Assembly: GCF_002286775.1 (NCBI RefSeq)
Contig: NZ_NSGJ01000027.1
Span: 1-64,000 of the forward strand
Source of the DNA: Myroides sp. N17-2
GTDB lineage: Bacteria; Bacteroidota; Bacteroidia; Flavobacteriales; Flavobacteriaceae
Length of the DNA stretch: 64,000 bases
Direction: 5' to 3'
A program made the translations under genes and the position numbers. This document shows positions 1-7,707 of this stretch, one piece after another (within the stretch, counting starts at the first letter, position 1; every line of letters begins with the position of its first letter). Below the pieces are notes generated by a model, which was given only the letters and a program-made list of their open reading frames with translations, ran no database searches and had not been told where the DNA came from.

Positions 1-360
1 TTATAAGAAAAAAACACAAGAAAAAGAACTTGTACAGTAACGACAGGATTACTAAAACAAGTGTACAGTTAGAACTAGGATTATAAACAATAACTGTACA
101 GTTATGGTAGGACGAGACATGCTAAAATAGGGGTGGTCGGCTGGTGGTCGGCTGTTGATAGGCTGATGGTCGGCTTAAAAGTGCCAAAAACAGCCTATCA
201 CCTGCCTATCAAATGGGGAGCATATAGGGAGCAGTGCGAATAGTAGTTGTTGGTTAATAAATAGTTTTTGAGATATGTAAGTAGGTATATTTTAATTTTG
301 TGTTCGTTTTTTATGTTAATTTGTGCTGTTTTTGTAATAATGTAAATTAGAGAAGGAGAT
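1..360. other. Gene-free left edge with iterated palindromic sites
   Basis: No credible gene is seen. Three copies of TGTACAGT lie at 31-38, 62-69 and 95-102. The last sits in a perfect 14-base palindrome, TAACTGTACAGTTA (91-104). An 11-base sequence, GGTGGTCGGCT, is tandemly repeated at 132-142 and 143-153, with a related copy at 165-175. GATAGGCTG (157-165) and CAGCCTATC (191-199) can form a hairpin. The promoter for the gene at 361 is in 268-300. Confidence 0.6.
268..300 (+). promoter_or_regulatory. Promoter for lipoprotein gene at 361
   Basis: TTG at 268-270, 22 bases, then TAATTTTG at 293-300 matches the Bacteroidota -33/-7 consensus (TTG, TAnnTTTG). The gene it serves also has a strong Shine-Dalgarno-like AGGAG just before its ATG, which is unusual in this phylum. 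Confidence 0.6.
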
Positions 361-1281
361 ATGAAAAAAGTGTTGTTTGTACTGGGATTAAGCACAGCAT
401 TACTTAGTTGTAAAAAAGAGAATACAACTGTAGTAGAAAGTGTAGGACAAGAGGTGTCTACTCTAACGGAGGAGCAAAAGGAGGGGATAGCGTTTATTAA
501 GGAGTTTTATAAGTATGAATGTGGGGAACAGGAAGGGGTCAGTGAGAATTATTATCTTGATTCTCGACTGAATGCGCGTATGGATAGTTTAAATGAGGGA
601 GGGGATTTAACGATAGATTGGGACCCGTATATTAACGGTCAGGATTATGATCCTGATACGATATTAAGTACGCTTAAAGTAGGGGCTCTAACGGGAAAAG
701 ATGAATATAGGGCTACCTTTAAGAATTTCTCGACTGTATCATCTGTTGATTATTTAGTAAAGAAGAATAAGAATGGAGATTTGAAGATAATGAGTGTGCT
801 GAATGAACCGCTGTTAAGCTTTAGAACTGGTATCCAAAAGGAATATAATTTCTATGATTTGTCTAAAGTAGAACTAAAAGTGGGTGGTGCTACCTATAAA
901 ATAGTGGTACTTGAACGCAAAGAAAATAAGGGAAAGTCTAAACATTATAACACACCTCTAGTAGTATATAGAAATGGGGAAAGGCTAGTATCTAACATTT
1001 TTATGATAGACAATGAGGAGGATAACTGTGACGCAAATGGGTTTATATCTCTTACTGCTACTAAGGATGGGTTTATATTTAAACAATCATTTTGTAAGGA
1101 TGATCTAGATGTGACTCGTTCGACTACTTTTAAGATAGATAATGCGTTACAGAAAGTGTCTGTACAAGGATATGAGGAGGAGTATGTGGATAGAAGTAAT
1201 CCTGATAATGTGATACCGAAGGTCGTAAAGAAGGAAACGACTTGGTACGATTTAGGGGAGTATGAGTTTAAGAAGGAATAG
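361..1281 (+). CDS. Hypothetical lipoprotein
   Basis: 306 aa. The N-terminus is a lipoprotein signal peptide: MKK, a hydrophobic stretch, then lipobox LLSC with Cys17 as the predicted lipidated residue. The mature protein is therefore probably membrane-anchored and exported. The rest is charged, with no membrane segment and no domain I recognise. Two cysteine-containing segments (EDNCDANGF near residue 223 and SFCKDD near residue 245) might form a disulfide. The start is well supported by a promoter at 268-300 and an AGGAG motif 6 bases upstream. It stands alone, followed by a repeat-bearing gap. Function unknown. Confidence 0.75.
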   Translation: MKKVLFVLGLSTALLSCKKENTTVVESVGQEVSTLTEEQKEGIAFIKEFYKYECGEQEGVSENYYLDSRLNARMDSLNEGGDLTIDWDPYINGQDYDPDTILSTLKVGALTGKDEYRATFKNFSTVSSVDYLVKKNKNGDLKIMSVLNEPLLSFRTGIQKEYNFYDLSKVELKVGGATYKIVVLERKENKGKSKHYNTPLVVYRNGERLVSNIFMIDNEEDNCDANGFISLTATKDGFIFKQSFCKDDLDVTRSTTFKIDNALQKVSVQGYEEEYVDRSNPDNVIPKVVKKETTWYDLGEYEFKKE

Positions 1282-1285
1282 GATT

Positions 1286-1405
1286 GTGGATGTAGACGTC
1301 ACGGATTACCTGCCCTACATCTCCTGGCCCATTCATTAAAAACATCTACTAGATGTTTTCTTAACATTCTGTCCTGCGACAGCGCAAGTATTGTGGTTAC
1401 TGTGT
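1286..1405 (+). repeat. Dispersed palindromic repeat, copy A
   Basis: This stretch is clearly homologous to 4328-4445. It holds a perfect palindrome at 1339-1359 (arms AAAACATCTA and TAGATGTTTT, one-base centre) and a second hairpin, CTGTC-CTGC-GACAG, at 1369-1382. Its right part, reverse-complemented, matches the repeats near 15.5 and 40.3 kb. It is followed by an imperfect GTGG..CCCAC palindrome at about 1442-1464. Confidence 0.75.
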
Positions 1406-1492
1406 GGCATACACGTCACCTACAGTCAGTGTATAAAAGTAGTGGACGTATTACTATACGCCCACATTATATGTTATAACTTAGAAAATAGC

Positions 1493-2005
1493 TTATTTCT
1501 TCAGCTTCTTATATTCTCTAATTAAGTCTTTAAGTTGTCGATTAGAAGTTACATCAACGTCTTTATCAGATAAGAAATGTCTGAATGTGAAATGGCTTCT
1601 ATAGTTCTTTGATACAATTTCTTGGTCAATGATAAATAGGTCGTTTCTTAATTGTTGTTTGTCTAATTCTATTTTTCCTAAGTCCTCAAACTTGTCTTTA
1701 AAATCACGTCTAAAGGTGTTTGTATTAAAAGGGATAGAATTTAGAATCTGCATTTGCTTTTTAGACTTTAAGTCTAAAGTAGAGATAATCTTAATAGCTA
1801 GTGCATCTATTTCTACCTTAGTTAAAGAGTCTATTTTCTCAGGTAAGTAAGATTTTGTTTTTAATTGTGATTTTTTAATTGGTTTAATTTTGTCTGACTG
1901 CTTTGCTACAGTTTTTTTTGAAGTTGTAGAAGGTGCATAACCACTTCCAAAGCATTTTTCACAATAAGGATCTAAACCTTCACAAGAGCAAATTTCTGTT
2001 GTCAT
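1493..2005 (-). CDS. Hypothetical protein with N-terminal cysteine knuckle
   Basis: 170 aa. Residues about 6-23 contain four cysteines spaced C-x-C and C-x2-C and ending in CFGSGY, which resembles the CxxCxGxG motif of DnaJ-type zinc fingers. This suggests a single small metal knuckle. A Lys/Ser/Thr-rich linker follows (about 28-55), then a charged, helical C-terminal domain rich in Lys, Asp and Leu. There is no signal peptide or membrane segment, so it is probably cytoplasmic. It is a single gene flanked by repeat-bearing DNA. I do not recognise the C-terminal domain. The zinc assignment is inference from motif spacing. Confidence 0.65.
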   Translation of the reverse strand: MTTEICSCEGLDPYCEKCFGSGYAPSTTSKKTVAKQSDKIKPIKKSQLKTKSYLPEKIDSLTKVEIDALAIKIISTLDLKSKKQMQILNSIPFNTNTFRRDFKDKFEDLGKIELDKQQLRNDLFIIDQEIVSKNYRSHFTFRHFLSDKDVDVTSNRQLKDLIREYKKLKK

Positions 2006-2298
2006 ATTTTTGAATTACATTTTAATTTAAGAGGACTATATAAATAGCCTAGTTTTTTACGTTACTGTTTTATTATACAAGGACTAACTTATATATGTCG
2101 TAAAATAACAGAGCAAAGGTAATTGAATTTTTATAGACTTGGTGAAATTTAAAGAATTAGTAGATGTGGAATAAGTGCTATGTCTTTCTCTTTTGAGGGG
2201 AGAAGTGTTGTATATAAACTGTACAGATGTGTTCAGATACCGAACAGTTAGTTGTGTAGGATAGTTGAAATAGGTTGATTTGTAAAAAAGTAAAAGAG

Positions 2299-3231
2299 AT
2301 GAAGTATATAGTGTATGTGTTTATGGCGTTGGTGATGGTGGGGTGTAAGGAAAATAAAAGTGAGACTAAAGATGATGAAACTAAAGTTAGAAAGGACTTT
2401 TTATATGCAATTCATATGTCTGCTTTTGATTATGAGTTATATGTAAATGATATCATAGTGAGTAATAATATCAATGGTAATGGAGAGAGTGCTGTCAATT
2501 CTTTGTTGCCTTATATGTTTAAACCTGGTGTGCAGAAGATGAGAATTAAAATAAAAGCTTCCACCTCAAAGTATGGTATTAAGAAAATAAATTATAATCA
2601 TATCGCAGATAAAAAGATTGAAATAGGAAAATATGACGCAGCAGTGCCTAACGAAATAGAGAGGATAGAGATGATTTATAAGTTAGAGTTTGACCCATTT
2701 GAAGGAGAAGTGTCTGAAATCGAGAAGGAATGGACATTTGAAATTAACGATGTAATGAAAGTAGATAATCTGGATAATTCTACTGATTTACGGTTAATGA
2801 AAGAGGAAGTTTTGCAGGAGGAGGTTTTAAGTAAATTTGAGGAACTTCGGTATAATTTAGATCAAGGGAAATCAAAGAAAGTACTTGAGTCTATAGAGAA
2901 AACTTTAAATATGATGATGTATTTAGAGGAGTTGAGTTCACCTGAACAAAGGGATTTTAAAAGTAATTTTAAAAAATATTTTGACTCTTCGAAAGGTAGC
3001 TTACCCAAGCTGAGTAATTATAATATGAAAATTATGGGTGATGGAAGAGCTGTTGTATTAGAATATGCTGCTGGTGAGCTTGAGGGGCTTGGGATATTAT
3101 CAAGTGTTAGATTAAATGGTAAAAAAGTAAATAGTAATTATATAATTCTACATAAACCTAAAAGTACAGGTGTATTTGAAGTCTTTAGATATGATTGTAG
3201 ATTTTGGAGCAATCCTAATAGAGCAAATTAA
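2299..3231 (+). CDS. Hypothetical lipoprotein
   Basis: 310 aa from the ATG at 2299. An in-frame ATG at 2275 would add eight residues before a normal signal peptide, so the internal start is preferred. The signal peptide has lipobox VGC with Cys17. It closely resembles the signal peptide of the ankyrin lipoprotein at 3572, although the mature parts are unrelated. The mature protein is Lys/Glu-rich. I recognise no family. It begins a three-gene run in which the next gene starts 5 bases after its stop. The role is unknown; an immunity or surface protein is possible but unsupported. Confidence 0.7.
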   Translation: MKYIVYVFMALVMVGCKENKSETKDDETKVRKDFLYAIHMSAFDYELYVNDIIVSNNINGNGESAVNSLLPYMFKPGVQKMRIKIKASTSKYGIKKINYNHIADKKIEIGKYDAAVPNEIERIEMIYKLEFDPFEGEVSEIEKEWTFEINDVMKVDNLDNSTDLRLMKEEVLQEEVLSKFEELRYNLDQGKSKKVLESIEKTLNMMMYLEELSSPEQRDFKSNFKKYFDSSKGSLPKLSNYNMKIMGDGRAVVLEYAAGELEGLGILSSVRLNGKKVNSNYIILHKPKSTGVFEVFRYDCRFWSNPNRAN

Positions 3232-3236
3232 AAGAG

Positions 3237-3575
3237 ATGGGGATGATAATGTGTTCTAAGCACGAGTTAACAGGTATATTACCCAATATAGAAGATGTGT
3301 TGATACATCGTATACACGAAGGCGATAAGATAGAATCTAGTGAGTTATTTACTATAACAGTTATTATGCATTTTGATGATTGTGATAGTTTAGAGAGAAA
3401 CTATACAATATCACAAAATACGAAAGTTAGATTAGGTTTAGGCGATGTGTATAACATCTATACGGAGGCGGATCTAGAAGTTTTAAATGAGTTTTATCAA
3501 TCATTAGGGGTGATTTGTGTTAAATGCTTTTTAGAGTATAAGTATAAAGAGAATTTTAGAGGAGTATTAATATGA
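3237..3575 (+). CDS. Hypothetical small protein
   Basis: Up to 112 aa, with possible starts at 3237 and at the in-frame ATG 3249. There is no signal peptide or transmembrane helix. The sequence alternates hydrophobic and charged residues, as in a small alpha/beta fold, and has cysteines in DDCDS and VICVKC. It sits 5 bases after the upstream lipoprotein, and its stop overlaps the next gene's start (ATGA), which suggests translational coupling. No family recognised. Its place inside a three-gene operon makes it likely to be real. Confidence 0.6.
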   Translation: MGMIMCSKHELTGILPNIEDVLIHRIHEGDKIESSELFTITVIMHFDDCDSLERNYTISQNTKVRLGLGDVYNIYTEADLEVLNEFYQSLGVICVKCFLEYKYKENFRGVLI

Positions 3576-4171
3576 AGTATATAATATACGCTTTTATGGC
3601 ACTGGTGATGTTTAGTTGTAAAGACGTTAATTCTGAACAAACTAAGCAATTAGAAGAGACTACTGAGAGTTCTAAACTAAATGAGTTTATCTATGATATA
3701 GATGGTTATACCTATACTGCTTTAGGAAAGGCTTGTAAAAATGGAAACATTAGTGAAGTAAAGAGATTAGTAGAGCAAGGAGCAGATATTAAACAGGGAT
3801 ATACTGACGAGATATATGAGTTTGATGTGCTATATGTAGCTATTGTGGAGGGACATTATGATATCGTAGAGTATTTAGTAAGCAAAGGTGCTGATGTAAA
3901 TCAAATATATACTGAGGATGGTTTAACGCCTTTGTCATTGAGTATTAGAGCGAATCAATTTAAGATTACAACATTGCTAGTGAGCCATAAGGCAAATGTA
4001 AATGGCGAAGGAGATTTAGGTGATGATTATGTAACTATTCCTTTGCGTGAGGGTTTAGAACAAAAGGATAAAGAGACTATAAAGCTGTTATTAAAAGCAG
4101 GTGCAAGAGCTGATGCTTTGAATGAAGAGGAGGTAGTGGGGTTAAAAGAATTAGTTGGTGATGATGTATAG
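3572..4171 (+). CDS. Ankyrin-repeat lipoprotein
   Basis: 199 aa. The signal peptide has lipobox FSC with Cys16. From about residue 48 there are ankyrin repeats. Recognisable cores are ALGKACKNGNISEVKRLVEQ, AIVEGHYDIVEYLVSKGADV and PLSLSIRANQFKITTLLVSH, plus a C-terminal KLLLKAGA, giving about four repeats. Ankyrin repeats bind proteins, so this is probably a membrane-anchored interaction module facing the periplasm or cell surface. Its ATG overlaps the previous stop. The signal peptide is nearly the same as that of the lipoprotein at 2299. The partner is unknown. Confidence 0.8.
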   Translation: MKYIIYAFMALVMFSCKDVNSEQTKQLEETTESSKLNEFIYDIDGYTYTALGKACKNGNISEVKRLVEQGADIKQGYTDEIYEFDVLYVAIVEGHYDIVEYLVSKGADVNQIYTEDGLTPLSLSIRANQFKITTLLVSHKANVNGEGDLGDDYVTIPLREGLEQKDKETIKLLLKAGARADALNEEEVVGLKELVGDDV

Positions 4172-4540
4172 TCATTAGGGGGAGCGTATAACTATACGCC
4201 CATACGCCCACGTAAAACATGTAGATGTTTTAATGTGTGGTATATTGTGGCTATTGCGTGGATATATATGTGAGATGCTTCATTCTTCAGCATGACATGG
4301 GCGGTGGATATACTTTGCGGTTACTGTGTGGATATAGATGTCACGGACTATGCCAACACACCATCTGTCTCATTCACTAAAAACATCTACAAGATGTTTT
4401 ATTAACGCTCTGTCCTGTGACAGGGCAAGTATTGTGGCTACTGTGCGTAAGTATATATGTAGTATTGAGAGGAGGTTAGATAGGAAAAAGGGTGGTGATG
4501 CATTTAGTTATTATCAAATGGTTAATTAATAGAATAAAAT
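4172..4540. other. Gene-free gap with repeat copy B and a partial copy
   Basis: The gap contains an ACTATACGCCC element (about 4190-4210) like those near 1450 and 40370. It also has a partial unit with hairpin AAAACAT-GTAG-ATGTTTT near 4217-4234 and ATTGTGGCTATTG after it, then the full copy at 4328-4445. Short open frames crossing this DNA are not credible genes. Confidence 0.6.
4328..4445 (+). repeat. Dispersed palindromic repeat, copy B
   Basis: Homologous to 1286-1405. Hairpin 1 is at 4380-4400 (AAAACATCT, 3-base loop, AGATGTTTT). Hairpin 2 is CTGTC-CTGT-GACAG, with the same stem as copy A but a different loop base. It ends with GGGCAAGTATTGTGGCTACT, matching AAGTATTGTGGTTACT of copy A. 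Confidence 0.75.
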
Positions 4541-5017
4541 ATGATGTTAGTAATCAATACATTGATTTGTATGTTTTTTGTTTGTTATGGGTATTACTTT
4601 ACTTATGTGTACCCAAGAAACAAGGAGAGAAAAAAAGTACTGAAGAGGTATTTGATGCTTTTTTTAATTCTATTTTTCCCATGTAATATACTACTGTTTT
4701 GTCTTGCTAAATTAGTTTACACAATAATTCCCTTTACATGGCAAGAATGGGAAGTTGTCGAATTATATATACGTAATTTCGCCCTAATGCCTGGTGCTAT
4801 TTTCTTTTATAACTTGGGAGTTATAGGGTTATTCGAAGGATTACTAGATATGATCATTACTTTTCATCGAGTACATAATGCTGAAAATATAGATAAATAT
4901 CCAATCAATTTTACGATAAAATATAAATCAGTAATTGTCAATGTTGCAAGAGCAATTTTCTGTGTATTTTATGGAGTTATTAATTATATTATGTGGATTG
5001 ATGAGTTTATTAAGTAA
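4541..5017 (+). CDS. Hypothetical multi-pass membrane protein
   Basis: 158 aa. There are about four hydrophobic segments: residues 2-22 (LVINTLICMFFVCYGYYF), about 38-62 (MLFLILFFPCNILLFCLAKLVY), about 82-103, and about 132-152. It is therefore an inner-membrane protein, with a positively charged loop (RNKERKKVLKRY) after the first helix. No family is recognised. An overlapping frame from 4492 was rejected because it ends early and lacks this consistent topology. It stands alone. The start (tandem ATG) is uncertain by one codon. Confidence 0.55.
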   Translation: MMLVINTLICMFFVCYGYYFTYVYPRNKERKKVLKRYLMLFLILFFPCNILLFCLAKLVYTIIPFTWQEWEVVELYIRNFALMPGAIFFYNLGVIGLFEGLLDMIITFHRVHNAENIDKYPINFTIKYKSVIVNVARAIFCVFYGVINYIMWIDEFIK

Positions 5018-5088
5018 GTAACTAGTATTAAGAGTAGAGGTCAGAATAACATAGTTTAGGTGCTGTATGTATGAAGGCTAAAACAAAA

Positions 5089-5115
5089 AAAGGACTGCTG
5101 AATAAGCAATCCTTT
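5089..5115 (-). terminator. Terminator of the amidohydrolase gene
   Basis: An 11-base stem with one mismatch (AAAGGACTGCT / AGCAATCCTTT) and a 5-base loop. On the minus strand it is followed by a T-run, directly after the stop of the gene ending at 5137. Confidence 0.7.
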
Positions 5116-5136
5116 AGATATAGAAAAGTGAAGTTA

Positions 5137-6468
5137 TTACTTCTTAGTGTTGATTGTGTTTTTATAGATTTGTCCGCCTTTCATGATAAGGATAAAGCTC
5201 TTCTCAGGGTTAGCGATAAGAGATAAATCTTTAAGAGGATTACCGTCCACTAGTAGTAAGTCAGCATAAGCCTTCTCTTCTACTACTCCTAGCTTACCAG
5301 GGTAAGGGCTACGAAGACCTGATAGTTGTAATAGTTCAGCGTTATCTTGTGTTACCATTTTAAGGATTTCAGCATTAGTAAACCATTTTTGAAGACGTAA
5401 GATATAATCGTTTTGATCTTTGTTAAGTTCTGGTTCGAATAAGAAGTCAGTACCCCAAGCTAGTTTTACTCCTAACTTTTTAGCTAGTGGCCATACTCTA
5501 TCTTGCCCTTCTAATACCGGTTTACGCTTCTCTTTACGTTGCGCGTCCATATTGTCATTGTTATCCATTAGGTTTTGTAAACTTAACCAAATGTTCTTCT
5601 CTGCCATTATTTTCAATGTTTCTTCATCTAACATTTGTCCGTGTTCGATAGATTTAACACCAGCTTCTATAGCACGTTGTACAGCTCTAGGCGTATAAGC
5701 GTGTACCATCACGTATGTTCCCCAGTCTTCTGCTGCATCTACAGCTGCTTTTACTTCATCAAATGTATATTGAGTCACATCGATCGGATCATATGCTGAT
5801 GAAGTTCCTCCACCTGCCATTACTTTTATCTGACTTGCTCCGAAACGCAAGTTTTCTCTTGTAGCAGTAAGTACTTCATCACGCCCATCAGCAATAAATG
5901 TAGCACCAAGTTCTTCTGCTCGAGATGGTTTGCCAAAGAAACGACGAGAGCGTTCGTTAGGTGTTCTAAAGTCACCGTGTCCTGCAGTTTGACTTATAGT
6001 AGCACCAGAAGGCCAAATACGAGGACCAGGTACTTTATTAGCATCAATAGCTGCTTTTAGAGGGAAGATAGGTCCTCCAGCATCACGCACACTAGTAAAA
6101 CCACGCATAAGCATATTATTAGATCCTACAGCTACTTCTTTCATTAAGCTTTCTGGAGTAGCAGTAGGTGACATCATTTGTTCCATTGTTAAGGCACCAA
6201 ATACCATATGTACGTGTACATCAATTAATCCAGGCATTAAGGTTTTGCCATTACCATTGATCTTAACTACATCTTTATCCTTAACAGATATAGCTGAAGC
6301 ACTTATCTTTTCGATAGTTTGACCTGATACTAATACATTCATAGGAGCAGTAAGAGCTGCTGTTTTGTGGTCTAATATTCTAACATTCTCGATAAGAACT
6401 TGTTTTGTCTGTGCAAATGTGATTGTTGTGCTGACAAAAAATAGAGTTAATAAGTATTTAAACTTCAT
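5137..6468 (-). CDS. Secreted metal-dependent amidohydrolase
   Basis: 443 aa. A Sec signal peptide (MKFKYLLTLFFVSTTITFAQ) points to the periplasm or outside. It belongs to the amidohydrolase superfamily, imidazolonepropionase/prolidase-like branch. Visible metal-site motifs are PGLIDVHVHM (HxH after strand 1), KVMAGGG, VHAYTPRAVQRAIEAGVKSI followed by EHG (two histidines), and WGTDF (catalytic Asp). The family hydrolyses cyclic amides or Xaa-Pro-type dipeptides. The substrate cannot be read from the sequence; peptide or dipeptide breakdown is plausible for a secreted member. It is a single-gene unit with its own terminator, divergent from dtd. Confidence 0.85.
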   Translation of the reverse strand: MKFKYLLTLFFVSTTITFAQTKQVLIENVRILDHKTAALTAPMNVLVSGQTIEKISASAISVKDKDVVKINGNGKTLMPGLIDVHVHMVFGALTMEQMMSPTATPESLMKEVAVGSNNMLMRGFTSVRDAGGPIFPLKAAIDANKVPGPRIWPSGATISQTAGHGDFRTPNERSRRFFGKPSRAEELGATFIADGRDEVLTATRENLRFGASQIKVMAGGGTSSAYDPIDVTQYTFDEVKAAVDAAEDWGTYVMVHAYTPRAVQRAIEAGVKSIEHGQMLDEETLKIMAEKNIWLSLQNLMDNNDNMDAQRKEKRKPVLEGQDRVWPLAKKLGVKLAWGTDFLFEPELNKDQNDYILRLQKWFTNAEILKMVTQDNAELLQLSGLRSPYPGKLGVVEEKAYADLLLVDGNPLKDLSLIANPEKSFILIMKGGQIYKNTINTKK

Positions 6469-6714
6469 GATATATTGGGAGTTATGTGGTTATTCGTATA
6501 AAGATGAATGAGGCTCTAAGTTATTATAAAAGTGGCGTTTTGCCTAATATTATTTTGTTTAACGATAATATTGGGTGATTTTAGTATATATTCTATCGGA
6601 TTAAGGATTGTTGAAAGGGATTAGTTGATGTGTTGTAAATAATTGTAATTATAATAAGGTAGAACTTTAGAAAGTTTTAAGTTTGTAAGTATTAGAGAGA
6701 AAATATATAAAGTA

Positions 6715-7167
6715 ATGAGAGTAGTAATCCAACGTGTGACAAAAGCGTCTGTAACAGTTGAAGGGAATGTAATCGGAAGTATCGGTCAAGGGCTGTTAGT
6801 GTTAGTAGGAGTAGAAGATATTGATACAGTACAAGACATAGAATGGCTATCGGGTAAGATAGTGAATTTGCGTATATTTGAAGATGAAGCAGGGGTAATG
6901 AATAAGTCTATTAAAGAAGTCGGAGGTGATGTGTTATTAGTAAGCCAATTCACATTACACGCTTCTACTAAGAAAGGAAATAGACCCTCTTATATTAAAG
7001 CTTCTAAGCCAGACTTTGCTGTGCCGATGTATGAGAAGTTTATCACACAGTTAGAAAAAGATATGGAGAAGTCAATACAAACAGGAGAATTCGGAGCAGA
7101 TATGAAAGTAGAGTTGCTGAATGATGGCCCTGTAACTATAGTAATCGATAGCCAAAATAAAGAATAA
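6715..7167 (+). CDS. dtd: D-aminoacyl-tRNA deacylase
   Basis: 150 aa, the usual length of DTD. It cleaves D-amino acids (and Gly mischarged on tRNA-Ala) from tRNA in the cytoplasm, as translation quality control. Both signature motifs are present: SQFTL (residues 77-81, with the active-site Thr) and the C-terminal NDGPVT, which carries the Gly-cisPro dipeptide (138-139). KKGNRPSY is also typical. It heads a tight run: the next gene's ATG overlaps its TAA by one base, followed by a MazG-like gene and aroA. Identification is secure. Confidence 0.95.
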   Translation: MRVVIQRVTKASVTVEGNVIGSIGQGLLVLVGVEDIDTVQDIEWLSGKIVNLRIFEDEAGVMNKSIKEVGGDVLLVSQFTLHASTKKGNRPSYIKASKPDFAVPMYEKFITQLEKDMEKSIQTGEFGADMKVELLNDGPVTIVIDSQNKE

Positions 7168-7370
7168 TGAATAGTTTAGTCAAGTTTAGTTTATTCACTA
7201 TCATCTATGTGATGATGACGTGGTTCTTAACAGAAGAAGTAGGATGTGCTTTCTCTGGGGATCAGCAGTGTTTAATAAGTTTCGTAGCGAAGTATATTAT
7301 CTTTATGATATTGATGTTCGTTTATGACAAGTGGATTAAAGGAAGAATTTTTAAAACAAAAAATAAGTAA
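7167..7370 (+). CDS. Small inner-membrane protein
   Basis: 67 aa. Two hydrophobic segments (about 5-22 and 38-58) are separated by a short loop with two cysteines (GCAFSGDQQC), and the tail is basic (KWIKGRIFKTKNK). The ATG overlaps the dtd stop by one base (TAATG) and the MazG-like gene begins 4 bases downstream, so it is translated within the dtd-aroA run. No known family recognised. The loop cysteines could form a periplasmic disulfide. Confidence 0.7.
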   Translation: MNSLVKFSLFTIIYVMMTWFLTEEVGCAFSGDQQCLISFVAKYIIFMILMFVYDKWIKGRIFKTKNK

Positions 7371-7374
7371 GAGT

Positions 7375-7701
7375 ATGAATATTCAGGGTGCACAACTAGC
7401 TGTAGATAATTGGATAAAAGAACATGGAGTTCGTTATTTTAACGAATTAACTAATATGGCTCAGCTTACTGAGGAGGTAGGTGAGGTAGCTCGTATCATC
7501 GCGAGAAGATATGGAGAGCAATCTGAGAAAGAGAGTGATAAAAATAAAGACTTAGGTGAAGAGTTGGCAGATGTGGTATTCGTAGTGATGTGCCTAGCTA
7601 ACCAGACAGGTGTGAATCTTCAAGAAGCTTTTGATAAGAAGATGGATTACAAGACAAAGAGAGATCACGACCGTCACCACAATAATGAAAAACTAAAATA
7701 A
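7375..7701 (+). CDS. MazG-like nucleotide pyrophosphohydrolase
   Basis: 108 aa from the ATG at 7375. An upstream in-frame ATG at 7324 lies inside the previous gene and adds a non-conserved 17-residue tail, so it is rejected. This is a single-domain all-alpha NTP pyrophosphatase of the MazG/RS21-C6 type. The metal-binding motif EExxE is at residues 33-37 (EEVGE), and the second half-site is E63 with D66 (EELADVV). The family hydrolyses non-canonical NTPs to NMP and pyrophosphate to clean the nucleotide pool. The C-terminus is Lys/His-rich. It lies between the small membrane gene and aroA. Confidence 0.88.
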   Translation: MNIQGAQLAVDNWIKEHGVRYFNELTNMAQLTEEVGEVARIIARRYGEQSEKESDKNKDLGEELADVVFVVMCLANQTGVNLQEAFDKKMDYKTKRDHDRHHNNEKLK

Positions 7702-7707
7702 GAAGAC

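Noticed and set aside
132..175. Short direct repeats that could suggest a CRISPR array
   Set aside because: Units are 11 bases, directly tandem with no spacers, and only two or three copies exist; no cas gene is near.
198..395. 65-codon minus-strand frame
   Set aside because: It runs over the promoter and start of the lipoprotein gene at 361, is low-complexity, and has no signal of its own.
4338..4529. 63-codon frame across repeat copy B
   Set aside because: It translates the palindromic repeat, and the homologous copy A has no matching open frame.
4492..4686. 64-codon hydrophobic frame overlapping the membrane gene at 4541
   Set aside because: It is out of frame with the longer four-helix protein and ends abruptly; the longer frame explains the DNA better.
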